From Nitrospinota bacterium (GTDB lineage: Bacteria; Nitrospinota; Nitrospinia; Nitrospinales; VA-1): a stretch of DNA of 35,515 nucleotides. Every line of letters starts with the position of its first letter. Position 1 is the first letter of the stretch. Below the pieces are notes generated by a model that did no database searches, was not told the origin of the DNA, and saw nothing but the letters and a program-made list of their open reading frames with translations. Shown one piece after another: positions 8,933-17,525 of the stretch. The position numbers and the translations under genes are program-made. The stretch is taken from positions 1 to 35,515 of the forward strand of contig JACNKA010000085.1 in the NCBI GenBank assembly GCA_014382285.1, written 5' to 3'.

Positions 8933-8972
8933 AAAAAAACGGGAAAGGGGGTTAACGCGCCCCACCTTCCCG
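8933..8972 (-). terminator. Rho-independent terminator of the small unit 9439-8933
   Basis: CGGGAA pairs with TTCCCG and an inner GGGG/CCCC extends the stem; on the minus strand it is followed directly by seven T. It lies upstream of dut and about 700 bp beyond the DUF4340 stop, so it most likely ends the short transcript starting near 9439. Confidence 0.75.
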
Positions 8973-9046
8973 AATGAAACCTTAAAATGGATCCTTTTAA
9001 CTAACCGTCCTTGACATGGAGGCAAATACTACCAATACCTGCAAAC

Positions 9047-9286
9047 TCACGAAAAGGCGGGGCGCGTCCTTTTAAAGAAAGGAGGCGGGTTACTATTTTG
9101 CCGGGTAAAACCCAGCGCCAAAAAAGGGTTCCATTTCACGCCAATTGGATGGAAATCATCTGCCGACATTGAACGGAGGATTCGGCTGGCGCTCAGTACA
9201 TTTGGGGGTTTGGGAAGGGGTTTGAGACTGGTACGTATCCCACTGGTTGCTTTCAAAAAATCGAATTTGGGATACATCTCATTCAT
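9047..9286 (-). CDS. Possible 79-residue small protein (second ORF of small unit)
   Basis: Frame starting ATGAATGAG, overlapping the stop of the preceding small ORF by 8 bp. The product (MNEMYPKFDFLKATSG..) is rich in Pro, Arg and Ser and matches no family I know. The promoter and terminator around it argue for a transcript. The composition looks partly out-of-frame, so the transcript may be non-coding or carry a frameshifted gene. Confidence 0.3.
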   Translation of the reverse strand: MNEMYPKFDFLKATSGIRTSLKPLPKPPNVLSASRILRSMSADDFHPIGVKWNPFLALGFTRQNSNPPPFFKRTRPAFS

Positions 9287-9419
9287 TGCTATGGAACCCA
9301 CTTTTTTTAGTAACCCGCCGTTGGAAGATCTGTAGCTCTTTCAATTCATTTTCTATTCTGAAAAGCTGGACTCGGAATCTGACCCAGTACCCTTGAAGGC
9401 ACCTAAGCCGATTGAGCAT
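9279..9419 (-). CDS. Possible 46-residue basic small protein (first ORF of small unit)
   Basis: MLNRLRCLQGYWVRF.., 46 residues, basic, with a helical stretch RIENELKELQIFQRR. It begins about 20 nt after the predicted transcription start and is too short for the ORF track. An AAGGA lies too close to the ATG to be ideal. Not recognised. Confidence 0.3.
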   Translation of the reverse strand: MLNRLRCLQGYWVRFRVQLFRIENELKELQIFQRRVTKKSGFHSNE

Positions 9420-9445
9420 TTCCTTATATATTGTATACTTTCGAA

Positions 9446-9474
9446 AAAGTACCACTACATATAGTACCTGTCAA
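9446..9474 (-). promoter_or_regulatory. Sigma-70 promoter with perfect -35 for the small unit
   Basis: On the minus strand: TTGACA, 17 nt, TACTTT, giving a start near 9439. It lies in the 810-bp stretch 8855-9668 that has no recognised gene. From 9475 to 9668 I see only AT-rich sequence. Confidence 0.6.
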
Positions 9475-9668
9475 GCATTTATTTGAAAGAAATTACCAAA
9501 AAACATATAACTCATTTGTTTATAACTATTTATGAGGGCGGGAAAAACTTATGTTCAAGTGTTTTTTTTATTGCCTACCATATAATGTGTGCTTCGAATA
9601 ATGGTATGACAATATAGGGTGGGCTAATATAATCCAGTCTTTCCTGATTGATATTAGTTTAAAATTGC

Positions 9669-11423
9669 CTATTTTAGCTTGAATTTGTCCAGGCTCCGGG
9701 GGATGGAATCCAGATATTTATTTTTAACGCGATATTGTTGGTCACCCACCTCAACGAGATATTCCTGCTCCAGTTCAAAAAACTTCCCAACTTTAAGGGC
9801 TGTAATTTCATCCTGTTCATTTTTGAAAAGGCGGATGGTGAATGAGGGGGAATCGAGGCCTGATAGATTGGTGGGCAAGGGTGAGGTGATCGTAGAGTTA
9901 AACTCCAAACCTTTCAGAGCCCAGACCAGATCATTGCCAATGTGCTCGGTCTTGATTTTTTCGGGTTTTTCGAGATTCCATAGGGAGCCATTTTTCCTCA
10001 GTTCGAAGAGTTTGTCAGGAGTTTGGATTAAAATTTTATTCACTTCCGCATTTTCAAATTTCAGCAGCTTTTTATTTCTTAAATCATGAAGGTTGCGAAA
10101 TAGTTTGTCGATGACTTCTTTTGAAATTGAAAACACGGTTTGTTCGCCGGTTCGTTGGGCAAACACCTGCTGACCATCGGCAGATCGATTGCCCAATTGC
10201 AGAGCCCATGTTTTTGAGTTTTTCATTTTCAGACTTAAAGATTTTCGCGGAGTATCCAGGCCAAACGATTCGGGGATGTCCATGGAAATTTTTATGAACT
10301 CGTTGATTTTGGCATCCTTAAGGTCAAAAAGCAGGCTGTTAATGGTGGACAGGTCGGCGGAGGTTTTTAGCGGGCTTTGAATGCTCCAACTATTATTTTC
10401 TTCCCGGATCAAGTGAATGGTTTCATTTTCAGATCGCAGTGCCAACTCCAGAATTTCCTCTTCCTCAAACTCCAGTAATTTTTTATCGAGGAAGGCTACG
10501 GTTTTTTGGGAAAGTGTTTCAAAAAGCCGGGTGTCTATCAGCACGATATTTTTAGAGTCATTGATCTGCGCAAAATAGCCTTTTCCTTCCTTGAGGTTGC
10601 CCAGAGAAAGTGTGTGGGTTTCATCATTCTCTAAAACCAGTTTCAGTTTTGGCGGATTCAGGCCATAGGGTTTCAGGGAGTCAGGGTTTTCGTCGACAAA
10701 CTCTCGGACTCGGGAAAACTGAACGGACTGGAGAAAATTCATGATGGCATCTTTGTCTCCCTGGGCGCGAATACCTCCTGATATTTCCCAGACCGCACCT
10801 GTCTTCTTGAACTCCAGGGATTTTTCCTCTCTAATAATTTGTATGCGCTGGATGGAACCTGTATTGAAGTTGAGCAGGGTTTTGTCGCGAAAATTGTAGA
10901 CAGATTTTTCAAAAATCGATTGGGACGAATCAGCCATTATCACGGCGGGGTGACTTTCCCGTTTGAAATAGAGACTGCCCCCCAGTGGAGTTTCGTTCCC
11001 CACTAATAAGGTTTCCTCTTTTTTGTTTTCAAATTTGAAATAGAGTTTGAGATATGGGGAACTCAGGCCATAAATAGAAAGGTCTTTGGGGTTTTCTTCC
11101 ACCACCCGGGTTTTTTTCAAGCTTTCGATTTCTGATATAAAGGCTTCTGCTTCGGTAGAGTCGCCGGATGCCAAAAAAGGGCGGATGAGATTCCATTTAT
11201 GCGGGGCTTTACGTTTTAAGGCTATGGGTTCGCCATTGCCGGTCAGGGAAAACTCAACCACTTTTTCAACTTCAAGAGGAAGAAGTTTTTCAGCTTGCTC
11301 TTTTTGGTTTTTTTCTTTTAGCTCGGCGGGAAGGTCAACGAAAAAATAATAGAGAGCCAGACTCAGGAAAACAGCCGCCATCAAGGCCGTTCCTTTAAAT
11401 TTCATAGTCGGCGTCTCCGCCAC
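9669..11423 (-). CDS. DUF4340-domain protein with four internal repeats
   Basis: 584 residues. One N-terminal membrane helix (ALMAAVFLSLALYYFF) anchors a long periplasmic part. That part reads as four copies of a roughly 130-residue unit, each with a Trp-x-(I/L)-x-x-P opening, a conserved turn (YGLSSP, YGLNPP, FGLDTP, SGLDSP) and, in three, an ending like (R/L)-(D/N)-K-x-LL-x-F. DUF4340 proteins commonly follow GldG-like proteins in ABC operons; their biochemical role is unknown. It overlaps the GldG-like gene by 22 bp, so it is the last gene of a four-gene operon. No convincing terminator follows. Confidence 0.85.
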   Translation of the reverse strand: MAETPTMKFKGTALMAAVFLSLALYYFFVDLPAELKEKNQKEQAEKLLPLEVEKVVEFSLTGNGEPIALKRKAPHKWNLIRPFLASGDSTEAEAFISEIESLKKTRVVEENPKDLSIYGLSSPYLKLYFKFENKKEETLLVGNETPLGGSLYFKRESHPAVIMADSSQSIFEKSVYNFRDKTLLNFNTGSIQRIQIIREEKSLEFKKTGAVWEISGGIRAQGDKDAIMNFLQSVQFSRVREFVDENPDSLKPYGLNPPKLKLVLENDETHTLSLGNLKEGKGYFAQINDSKNIVLIDTRLFETLSQKTVAFLDKKLLEFEEEEILELALRSENETIHLIREENNSWSIQSPLKTSADLSTINSLLFDLKDAKINEFIKISMDIPESFGLDTPRKSLSLKMKNSKTWALQLGNRSADGQQVFAQRTGEQTVFSISKEVIDKLFRNLHDLRNKKLLKFENAEVNKILIQTPDKLFELRKNGSLWNLEKPEKIKTEHIGNDLVWALKGLEFNSTITSPLPTNLSGLDSPSFTIRLFKNEQDEITALKVGKFFELEQEYLVEVGDQQYRVKNKYLDSIPRSLDKFKLK

Positions 11424-12925
11424 CAGATACGAACCCCCATTGCGGCAATCAGGCCGGGGAATACAATGATACCCATTATGAAAATTGCATTACCCAATGA
11501 CTGGGTCATTTGAATGGGGGTGCTTTTTCTTTCTTTAGGGCGAATGGAAATCAGTTGTTCCTCTTCTGCCAGCCAGGAAACAGCATTGAGAAAGAAATCG
11601 CCATTGCCCGAAAAGTTAGTGTAGCGATTATTGGAAAAATCCGAATCGCCCACCACCAAAAGTGTGGCCTTTAAAGGAGGTTCATTTGGTTTTTCATTCA
11701 GGTTTTTTGTGGCAATGACTGAGACGGAAACAGGTCCTTTGATATCCTTGCCTTCGTCATAGTTCACAGTCCCGGAATCAAAATCAGATTCTCCCCAGCT
11801 GTTGGCGCCGGTTTTCAAGAGTTCGGTGGTGGTGATGCCTGATACCGGAACTCCCTGGACCGATCTTATAATCGGAAAGATAGTTGGCAGAACAAAGTCG
11901 CTGGTGATTTCATGTGCTGTATATTGATTGACCACCGGTGCAGCGAAATCGCCTCCAAAAAGTTTGGACATGGGGTCGATAACGATATTTTCACCCAGCT
12001 CAATGCCCCATTTTTTGAGAAATGTTTCCATTCCAGATGAAGACTTGGGGTCGATAAGCATGAAAACGGCACCGCCAGAGTTTAAATAGTTTTCGATCGC
12101 TTTTTGCTCTTCGTCTTGGAGCGGTTTTTTGGGTCCTGGGACGACCAGTACTGAAGCGTCTTCAGGAATTTCCCCCGACTGAAGCAGGAGCAGGGATCTC
12201 ACAATGAATCCATCCTGCTCAAGATTTTTTTTGGCGGTGGCGTAGCCTTCGTTTTCAACGCTACTTATTGCGCTCTCGTTGTGTCCTTCGAGAAAATAGA
12301 TAACTTTTTGTTCGTCGCGGGTTACCTTTAATAAAGCATTCGTGATGTTTTCTTCGGTGGGATTTTGAATTTTTGTTTCCTTGGCTCCACTTTCCAGAAC
12401 AATGGTTCCATAAGTGGTGACGCCATATTGCTTGGTGACCGACGGGTTTTTATCCGGGTCAATATATTGCAGTTTGATTTTATCGGTCTCTTCACGATAA
12501 CCGGCAATCAAATTGGTAAAAGCGATTTTCTCGGGAGACTCGGTTTGGAAAAAAGCAGTCAGACTCACCTCACGTGGAAGATTGGAAATGAATTTTTTAG
12601 TTTGAGGTGCCAGGGTGAAGTAGCCCCCCTCTGTAAAGTCGAAACGATGTTTATGGCGGAAGGCAAGCAGGTTTACAAATATCAATATGCCCAGAAATAT
12701 AGAGGTCAGGATCAGGGTGTTCGCGCCATATAAGGCAGAACGCGAGGAAAGGCTCTGTTTTAATTCTGGGCCATTGGCGACCACGAAAAATATTCCGTTA
12801 ATCAAGCAGACGAGCGCCAGTGAGGCCGACACGCTTTTGAGTTCAGGAAGGACGACATATAAAAACAGGGCAATAAAACCTGTTGTCAGAGCCAGCCATC
12901 CTGCCATAGGTGCAAGTTTTTTCAT
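11402..12925 (-). CDS. GldG-like ABC transporter auxiliary protein
   Basis: 507 residues. Three N-terminal membrane helices (about 5-100), then a large periplasmic domain of the GldG / ABC-transport-auxiliary family: FTEGGYFTLAPQTKKFISNL, KVIYFLEGHNE, LLVVGDSDFSNNRYT. A final membrane helix ends in RIWWRRRRL. In gliding Bacteroidetes, GldA, GldF and GldG form a transporter; the same trio occurs in many non-gliding bacteria with an undefined substrate. The gene begins 4 bp after the permease stop and overlaps the DUF4340 gene, so the four products probably form one complex. Confidence 0.88.
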   Translation of the reverse strand: MKKLAPMAGWLALTTGFIALFLYVVLPELKSVSASLALVCLINGIFFVVANGPELKQSLSSRSALYGANTLILTSIFLGILIFVNLLAFRHKHRFDFTEGGYFTLAPQTKKFISNLPREVSLTAFFQTESPEKIAFTNLIAGYREETDKIKLQYIDPDKNPSVTKQYGVTTYGTIVLESGAKETKIQNPTEENITNALLKVTRDEQKVIYFLEGHNESAISSVENEGYATAKKNLEQDGFIVRSLLLLQSGEIPEDASVLVVPGPKKPLQDEEQKAIENYLNSGGAVFMLIDPKSSSGMETFLKKWGIELGENIVIDPMSKLFGGDFAAPVVNQYTAHEITSDFVLPTIFPIIRSVQGVPVSGITTTELLKTGANSWGESDFDSGTVNYDEGKDIKGPVSVSVIATKNLNEKPNEPPLKATLLVVGDSDFSNNRYTNFSGNGDFFLNAVSWLAEEEQLISIRPKERKSTPIQMTQSLGNAIFIMGIIVFPGLIAAMGVRIWWRRRRL

Positions 12926-12929
12926 TTCC

Positions 12930-13697
12930 TCATCTCCATCGATTGGAATCCAGCACGCGGTGACAGAGAAAAAGGCTGAGCAAAATAAAACTCAGGTAAT
13001 ACACCAGATCGCTGGTATCCACCATGCCTTTTAAGAAACGTTCCATGTGGTCAACAATAGAAAGGAATTGCAGCACCTGCCCGGCAGTGGCCCCTGCCGC
13101 TTGAGCTCCCCAGCCGATGACCCACATGAACAAGGAGAACCCGAAGGTCATAACGGCGGCAACAATTTGATTGTCTGTTAAAGATGAAGCGAAGACCCCC
13201 ACCGACACATAACAACCCGCCATCAATAGAACCCCTAGATAACCTGTAACAATGGGGCCGAGTTCAGGTTCTCCCAGAAGGAATAGGAATCCGATAGAAT
13301 AGGAGGAGATTGAAATCATCACTGTCACCACGATCATGCAGGCCAGAAATTTTCCAAGAACTATTTCCCTTAGAGGTACAGGGGAAGAAAGCAGGAGGCG
13401 GAAGGTTTTCGTTTTTTTCTCATCGGCAAAGCTACGCATGGTGATTATGGGAATGATCATCAGTAGAATCACCGACATGTTTTGCAGGCTGGGTTCAATG
13501 ACCATTTCGTTCAGGCTCAGGTTCATCCCCATAGCCTGAAGTTGACCTGCTTGTAAACTTTGGAAGCTGAAAAAATTCAGGATATTAAAAAATATAAAAC
13601 TATAGATGATTAAAAATACCGTGGTGACCACGTAAAAAATGGGCGAGTTAAAAAATGACCCCAAATCTCTCTTTGCAATGATCCAGGCGTTTCTCAT
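12930..13697 (-). CDS. ABC-2 type transporter permease (GldF-like)
   Basis: 255 residues with six predicted membrane helices. It starts with RDLGSFFNSPIFYVVTTVFLI, and the cytoplasmic FADEKKTKTFRLLLSSPV loop is the typical ABC-2 permease feature contacting the ATPase. Its start overlaps the ATPase stop by 4 bp (ATGA). Confidence 0.9.
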   Translation of the reverse strand: MRNAWIIAKRDLGSFFNSPIFYVVTTVFLIIYSFIFFNILNFFSFQSLQAGQLQAMGMNLSLNEMVIEPSLQNMSVILLMIIPIITMRSFADEKKTKTFRLLLSSPVPLREIVLGKFLACMIVVTVMISISSYSIGFLFLLGEPELGPIVTGYLGVLLMAGCYVSVGVFASSLTDNQIVAAVMTFGFSLFMWVIGWGAQAAGATAGQVLQFLSIVDHMERFLKGMVDTSDLVYYLSFILLSLFLCHRVLDSNRWR

Positions 13698-14629
13698 GCC
13701 TTCACATCCTTTTCTTCAATAGTTAGTTTGAGGAATACATCTTCCAGGGTCATAGAGAGGGGTTTGATTTCTACAAGGCCCCATTGGTTGTCCAGTGCCA
13801 GACGTGCGAACTCATCTTGAAGGTTGGAATTCAATGCACATTCAATCAGAAACTGGTTTTTCTCTCCAGGCAAAACAGAAAGCACCTGATTGATGGAATT
13901 TAATTTCTTCTCTATATCATCGCTGGCATTTCTTACGGTCAGGGAGAGGCGTTCACTTTTTCTCAGTGAAGCGGTCAACCCTTCCAGGGAGTCCACCGCT
14001 GCAATTTCTCCTTCATTGATGATGATGACCCTCTGGCATATTTGTGTGATTTCGGGAAGAATGTGTGAACTGAGGATGATGGTATGTGAGGAGGCCAACT
14101 GCTGAATCAATTTTCGGATTTCTATAATTTGAATGGGGTCCAGGCCAATGGTCGGTTCATCAAGGATAAGAATGTCAGGGTCATGTACCATGGCCTGCGC
14201 CAACCCAACGCGTTGCTGGTATCCTTTAGAGAGTCGTCCGATGATACGGTGGCTGACATTTTTCAGAGAACATTTTTCGATCACTGCTTCCACTGCACTC
14301 CCGGTTTGCTTGCTTGTTAGTCCTCGAACTTGCGCGGCGAACATAAGGTAATCACGAACACTCATGTCCGGGTAGAGAGGCGGAGTTTCTGGTAGGTAAC
14401 CGATTATTTTCCTGAGCTCTATCGAATGCTCAAAGGTGTCGTATCCCTTAATTCGGGCCGTTCCGCTGGATGCGGGAAGGATGCATGAAAGGATGTTCAT
14501 GGTCGTGCTTTTACCCGCCCCATTGGGGCCTAGAAAGCCGACGACTTCTCCCTGCGCGATTTGGAACGTTAAATTGTTGATGGCCTTTCTTGGCCCGTAG
14601 TACTTGGTAAGATTCTCAACCTCAATCAT
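13694..14629 (-). CDS. ABC transporter ATP-binding protein (GldA/NatA-like)
   Basis: 311 residues. Walker A is GPNGAGKST, the signature is LSKGYQQRVGLAQ, Walker B is ILILDEPTIGLDP, and the switch histidine is in LSSHILPE. The last 90 residues form the extra C-terminal domain seen in ABC-2 exporters of the NatA/GldA type. First gene of the operon; it powers the permease and the GldG-like/DUF4340 partners. A possible promoter lies upstream (TTGAAA, 18 nt, TAGTTT) but is not strong. The 263 bp from 14630 to 14892 hold no other gene. Confidence 0.92.
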   Translation of the reverse strand: MIEVENLTKYYGPRKAINNLTFQIAQGEVVGFLGPNGAGKSTTMNILSCILPASSGTARIKGYDTFEHSIELRKIIGYLPETPPLYPDMSVRDYLMFAAQVRGLTSKQTGSAVEAVIEKCSLKNVSHRIIGRLSKGYQQRVGLAQAMVHDPDILILDEPTIGLDPIQIIEIRKLIQQLASSHTIILSSHILPEITQICQRVIIINEGEIAAVDSLEGLTASLRKSERLSLTVRNASDDIEKKLNSINQVLSVLPGEKNQFLIECALNSNLQDEFARLALDNQWGLVEIKPLSMTLEDVFLKLTIEEKDVKA

Positions 14630-14892
14630 CTCGACTCTCCATATGACTGTAATCTTTCCAAGGGTTCTTTAACTCATCGATGCGGCATAAAATTTCAAGT
14701 GGACTAGCATGCGGGAAATTTGTGCATAAAAAAACTATCACAGGGTATTCATGACTTTCAATTAAATATTTTTAATATTGAGTGGTTTAGCCTTATGGGT
14801 TGACCCTACCCCTGGTTCACATTCTGTTCATTATGATTTATTGTTGCTATGAGGGTTGTCGGTGCGGCCAGTATACATGTGAATTTTGGAAT

Positions 14893-15933
14893 TCATCCGA
14901 CAAAAACGCGTTTCCCATTTTGCTGTGCCGATTGATAAACGGCGGAAATGATCTCAAGAGCCCGTAACCCGTCTTTGCCAGTTGAGACACCGGCCTTTCC
15001 TGTTCGGAGTGTCCTGAGCATTTCGCGCGCTCCCCCAATGAAAGGAGACTCTAAATTTCCAGGCTCAGGAAAAGGGATTTTTTCCAGTTCTTGAAAGCCG
15101 GTGAAGCGGCGACTTTTTTTAGTGACATAAAGTTCTCGTCCGGCATTACCAATGAGTATCCGGCCTTCCGAGCCTTGAATATCCAGTTCGAAATTAAAAT
15201 ACTTTCTCGCGCCACCGCCTTCGATAAATCCGATAGCACCATTTTTAAAGCCGAGCATGGCACTTGCGGTTTCTTCAATATGTTTTTTCCCGCCTGGTCT
15301 GGTTTCGTGACCGGAGACCCAGGCGACAGGGCCGCCGAAAAAAAGTAAGAGATCTGTAAGGTGAGTGCCATCATGGAAGAGAGGGCCGCCGCCATGGTCG
15401 GATACAGAAAGCTTTCCCGGTTTCCAACTCAAGGCATTTCCAATTAGAGTTTTTATTTCCCCAATTTTTCCAGAGAGAATCAGTTTGCGGGCTTGTTGGT
15501 AATAAGCGTCCCATCTTCTTTCATGATTGATGATCAAGGGAATTTTTTTTCTCTGACAAATACGAACCATTTCCTGTGCTTGATCCAGATTGGTCGCAAT
15601 GGGTTTTTCGCAGAAAATACCTTTGACTCCAGCCTGTGTTGCTTCAAGGGTCATTTTTGCGTGGAGCGGAGTCCAGGTAGCGATGCAAAGTATGTCCAAG
15701 TTTTCCTTTTCCAGCATTTCCCGGTAATCAGAATATAAACCGGTTACGTTCCAGCGTTTTCCAAATTTCTGGAGTCGTTCAGGGTCGATATCACATCCTG
15801 CGGACAAACGGGTTGTGGGCAAGGCCGAAAACCCCCCGGCATGAGTACAAGGTTTTCCGCGTAAAGGGTCCTCTTCGAGAAGACTTCCTATACGTCCACA
15901 CCCAACGATACCTGTTTTAAAATTTTTCACCAA
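14893..15933 (-). CDS. Gfo/Idh/MocA family NAD(P)-dependent oxidoreductase
   Basis: 346 residues. Rossmann motif GIVGCGRIG at residues 8-16; the family signature EKPIA with its catalytic lysine near residue 115; a C-terminal sheet domain from about 130 with HDGTHLTDLLLFF supplying the usual active-site His. These enzymes oxidise, reduce or epimerise sugars, often nucleotide sugars or inositols. The substrate cannot be read here. The position next to the flagellin array and the SpsF-like gene at the array's other end make a role in surface or flagellin sugars plausible, but this is inference. Tandem hairpins separate it from flaG upstream. Confidence 0.85.
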   Translation of the reverse strand: MVKNFKTGIVGCGRIGSLLEEDPLRGKPCTHAGGFSALPTTRLSAGCDIDPERLQKFGKRWNVTGLYSDYREMLEKENLDILCIATWTPLHAKMTLEATQAGVKGIFCEKPIATNLDQAQEMVRICQRKKIPLIINHERRWDAYYQQARKLILSGKIGEIKTLIGNALSWKPGKLSVSDHGGGPLFHDGTHLTDLLLFFGGPVAWVSGHETRPGGKKHIEETASAMLGFKNGAIGFIEGGGARKYFNFELDIQGSEGRILIGNAGRELYVTKKSRRFTGFQELEKIPFPEPGNLESPFIGGAREMLRTLRTGKAGVSTGKDGLRALEIISAVYQSAQQNGKRVFVG

Positions 15934-16015
15934 AAATTATGAAAGAGAGGGTTTGTTGATATGACTCAGACGACCGAGGCTATTATAACACCGGTGGGAG
16001 AGGAGCGAGAGGTAT

Positions 16016-16085
16016 AACAAATCACTCCTGTTAAAACAGGAATGATTTGTTTTATACGGGGCCTTTTCGTGATGGCCCCGGTTTA
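16016..16085 (-). terminator. Tandem hairpins at the end of the flaG/flagellin unit
   Basis: First hairpin met on the minus strand: CGGGGCC/GGCCCCG with a 10-nt loop. Second: a long stem of AACAAATCA and TCCTGTT arms with their complements. T-runs are short on the minus strand. On the plus strand the second one ends in TTTTAT. Confidence 0.55.
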
Positions 16086-16103
16086 TGACTGCGATAGGAA
16101 GAG

Positions 16104-16487
16104 CTAAGCGGGTCGATTGTGATTGAAGGCCACGCTATTGTATTCGCTGATTCCTTTACTGAGGCGCAACCGTTGCTCCCCAGGAATCTGGCGAACCTCT
16201 TCCCCTGTTTTATCATTCACGACTTCGACGATCACATCCTGAGACTCGGGGTCTATACGGACCCGGGTTTTGTTTTCTGAACCGGTAAGACCGGTACTGT
16301 CAGAAGAAACATTGTTGTCGTCGGAAATGATTTTCACTGTGCTCAGATCAGTCTGGTTGCCTGAAACCTGTCCATTGGAATCTACCTGAGGAGGGCCGCC
16401 GGTGGCTTCTTGCGATTGCGGTTTTGCAGGATGATACTGGGGCGAAAAACCCACAGAAAACGCTTTCGGGAAAATGGTTAATGACAT
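16104..16487 (-). CDS. flaG: FlaG family protein (copy 1)
   Basis: 127 residues. The C-terminal 60 match FlaG: DVIVEVVNDKTGEEVRQIPGE followed by LRLSKGISEYN. The N-terminal half is Ser/Asn/Gln-rich and disordered. FlaG influences filament length in several bacteria, with mechanism unclear. Last gene of the unit with the two flagellins upstream. fliD and fliS, which often follow flaG, are absent here. Confidence 0.88.
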   Translation of the reverse strand: MSLTIFPKAFSVGFSPQYHPAKPQSQEATGGPPQVDSNGQVSGNQTDLSTVKIISDDNNVSSDSTGLTGSENKTRVRIDPESQDVIVEVVNDKTGEEVRQIPGEQRLRLSKGISEYNSVAFNHNRPA

Positions 16488-16558
16488 TGTAAACCTCCTG
16501 ATTATTGTTGAAAGAAATGTCGGGAAGCCAAGGCTCCTCTCATCTCATCAGTATTAAA

Positions 16559-17422
16559 TTACTGGACTCCTTCAAACAGGGTCAAAACATTTTGAGGAAT
16601 CAGATTGGCCTGCCCAATCATCGCGGCACCTGCCTGAACCAGAATCTGGTTTTTGGTCAGGGTCGTCAGTTCTTCAGCCATGTCAGCATCTCGAATGACT
16701 GACCCCGCTCTTGTCAAACCCTCAACTTGCGAATTGATACTGTTCAGGGCATGACTCAGGCGAATTTGTGTTGAACCCACTTTGCTGCGGATATCAATCA
16801 TATCGCTGATGGCGGCTGTTAAATCATTGAGAGCCAGAAAGGAGCTACCCTGTGATGTGATATTTGAACCAGCCAGGTTCAAACCTGTTGTGCTCACCTC
16901 AGTTAAATCGGTAGCCTCGTTCAGGTCAATCTGATTGTCAGCAGTGGCATTTATCCCCAATTGGAGAATGAGATGTTCTAAAGCACCTGCTGCCAGAGAG
17001 CCATCGAGAAGTTTGGTGCCTCTGAATTCTGTCACGCTTGAGATTCTGTCGAGTTCAGCCAACAGGTTTTGATATTCAAGGTCGATGGTTTGTCTTTCGT
17101 CCTGCCCTACGGTTCCGTTAGCCGACTGGGAAGCCAGAGATCGAAGCCGGATGAGAATGCTCGAAACTTCATTCAAAGCACCTTCTGCAGTACGAGTCAA
17201 AGACAGCCCGTCACTCACATTTTTGGAGCCTTGTTGGAGAGCCCGGACGTCTGAGCGAATGCTTTCGCTTAAGGCAAGTTCGGCCGCTCCGTCAGAGGCC
17301 TCTGAAATCCGGATACCTGATGCTAGCCGGGAAATGGACTTCCCAAGCTGGGATCGGCTTAATTCGAGAACGCGTTGTGCGTTCAGCGAAGATAAATTAG
17401 TGTTGATGGTTAATGTACCCAT
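16559..17422 (-). CDS. fliC: Flagellin (divergent paralogue, 287 aa)
   Basis: Filament subunit exported by the flagellar type III system. The N-terminal D0/D1 (TINTNLSSLNAQRVLELSRSQ..) and C-terminal D1/D0 (AGSVIRDADMAEELTTLTKNQ..) are intact. There is no D2/D3 insertion, so it is a short flagellin. It differs clearly from the three near-identical copies, for example SRLASGIRISEASDGAAELALSES. The ribosome site GGGAGG lies in the loop of a hairpin just upstream of the ATG. Cotranscribed with the flagellin 103 bp upstream and flaG downstream. Confidence 0.95.
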   Translation of the reverse strand: MGTLTINTNLSSLNAQRVLELSRSQLGKSISRLASGIRISEASDGAAELALSESIRSDVRALQQGSKNVSDGLSLTRTAEGALNEVSSILIRLRSLASQSANGTVGQDERQTIDLEYQNLLAELDRISSVTEFRGTKLLDGSLAAGALEHLILQLGINATADNQIDLNEATDLTEVSTTGLNLAGSNITSQGSSFLALNDLTAAISDMIDIRSKVGSTQIRLSHALNSINSQVEGLTRAGSVIRDADMAEELTTLTKNQILVQAGAAMIGQANLIPQNVLTLFEGVQ

Positions 17423-17425
17423 ATT

Positions 17426-17443
17426 CTTTTCCTCCCTGAAAAG
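17426..17443 (-). promoter_or_regulatory. Hairpin holding the ribosome-binding site of flagellin 17422-16559
   Basis: On the minus strand CTTTTC and GAAAAG (6 bp) enclose the hexaloop AGGGAG, followed by AATATG. The Shine-Dalgarno with its GGA is displayed in the loop, the geometry preferred by CsrA/RsmA proteins. Confidence 0.5.
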
Positions 17444-17525
17444 GTCTGGTGTTTAATTATTGAGTTTCAGCTTCCTTGCTTTATTTACTCGGTCAAAAAT
17501 GTTTTGTCCCGAGATAAATCTTTTA

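Noticed and set aside
8972-9439. Possibility that the orphan transcript is tmRNA or RNase P RNA
   Set aside because: No tag-peptide frame ending in a stop with tRNA-like ends, no TpsiC-type GGTTCGA near the 3' end, and no GAGGAAAGTCC-like P4 segment on the minus strand.
9540-9575. Terminator with long T-run (ACTT..AAGT then T8)
   Set aside because: The stem is only four A/T-rich pairs and it is on the strand opposite to the nearby genes.
9679-10089. 136-residue plus-strand ORF
   Set aside because: Shadow of the DUF4340 gene; Arg/Ser-rich composition typical of antisense frames.
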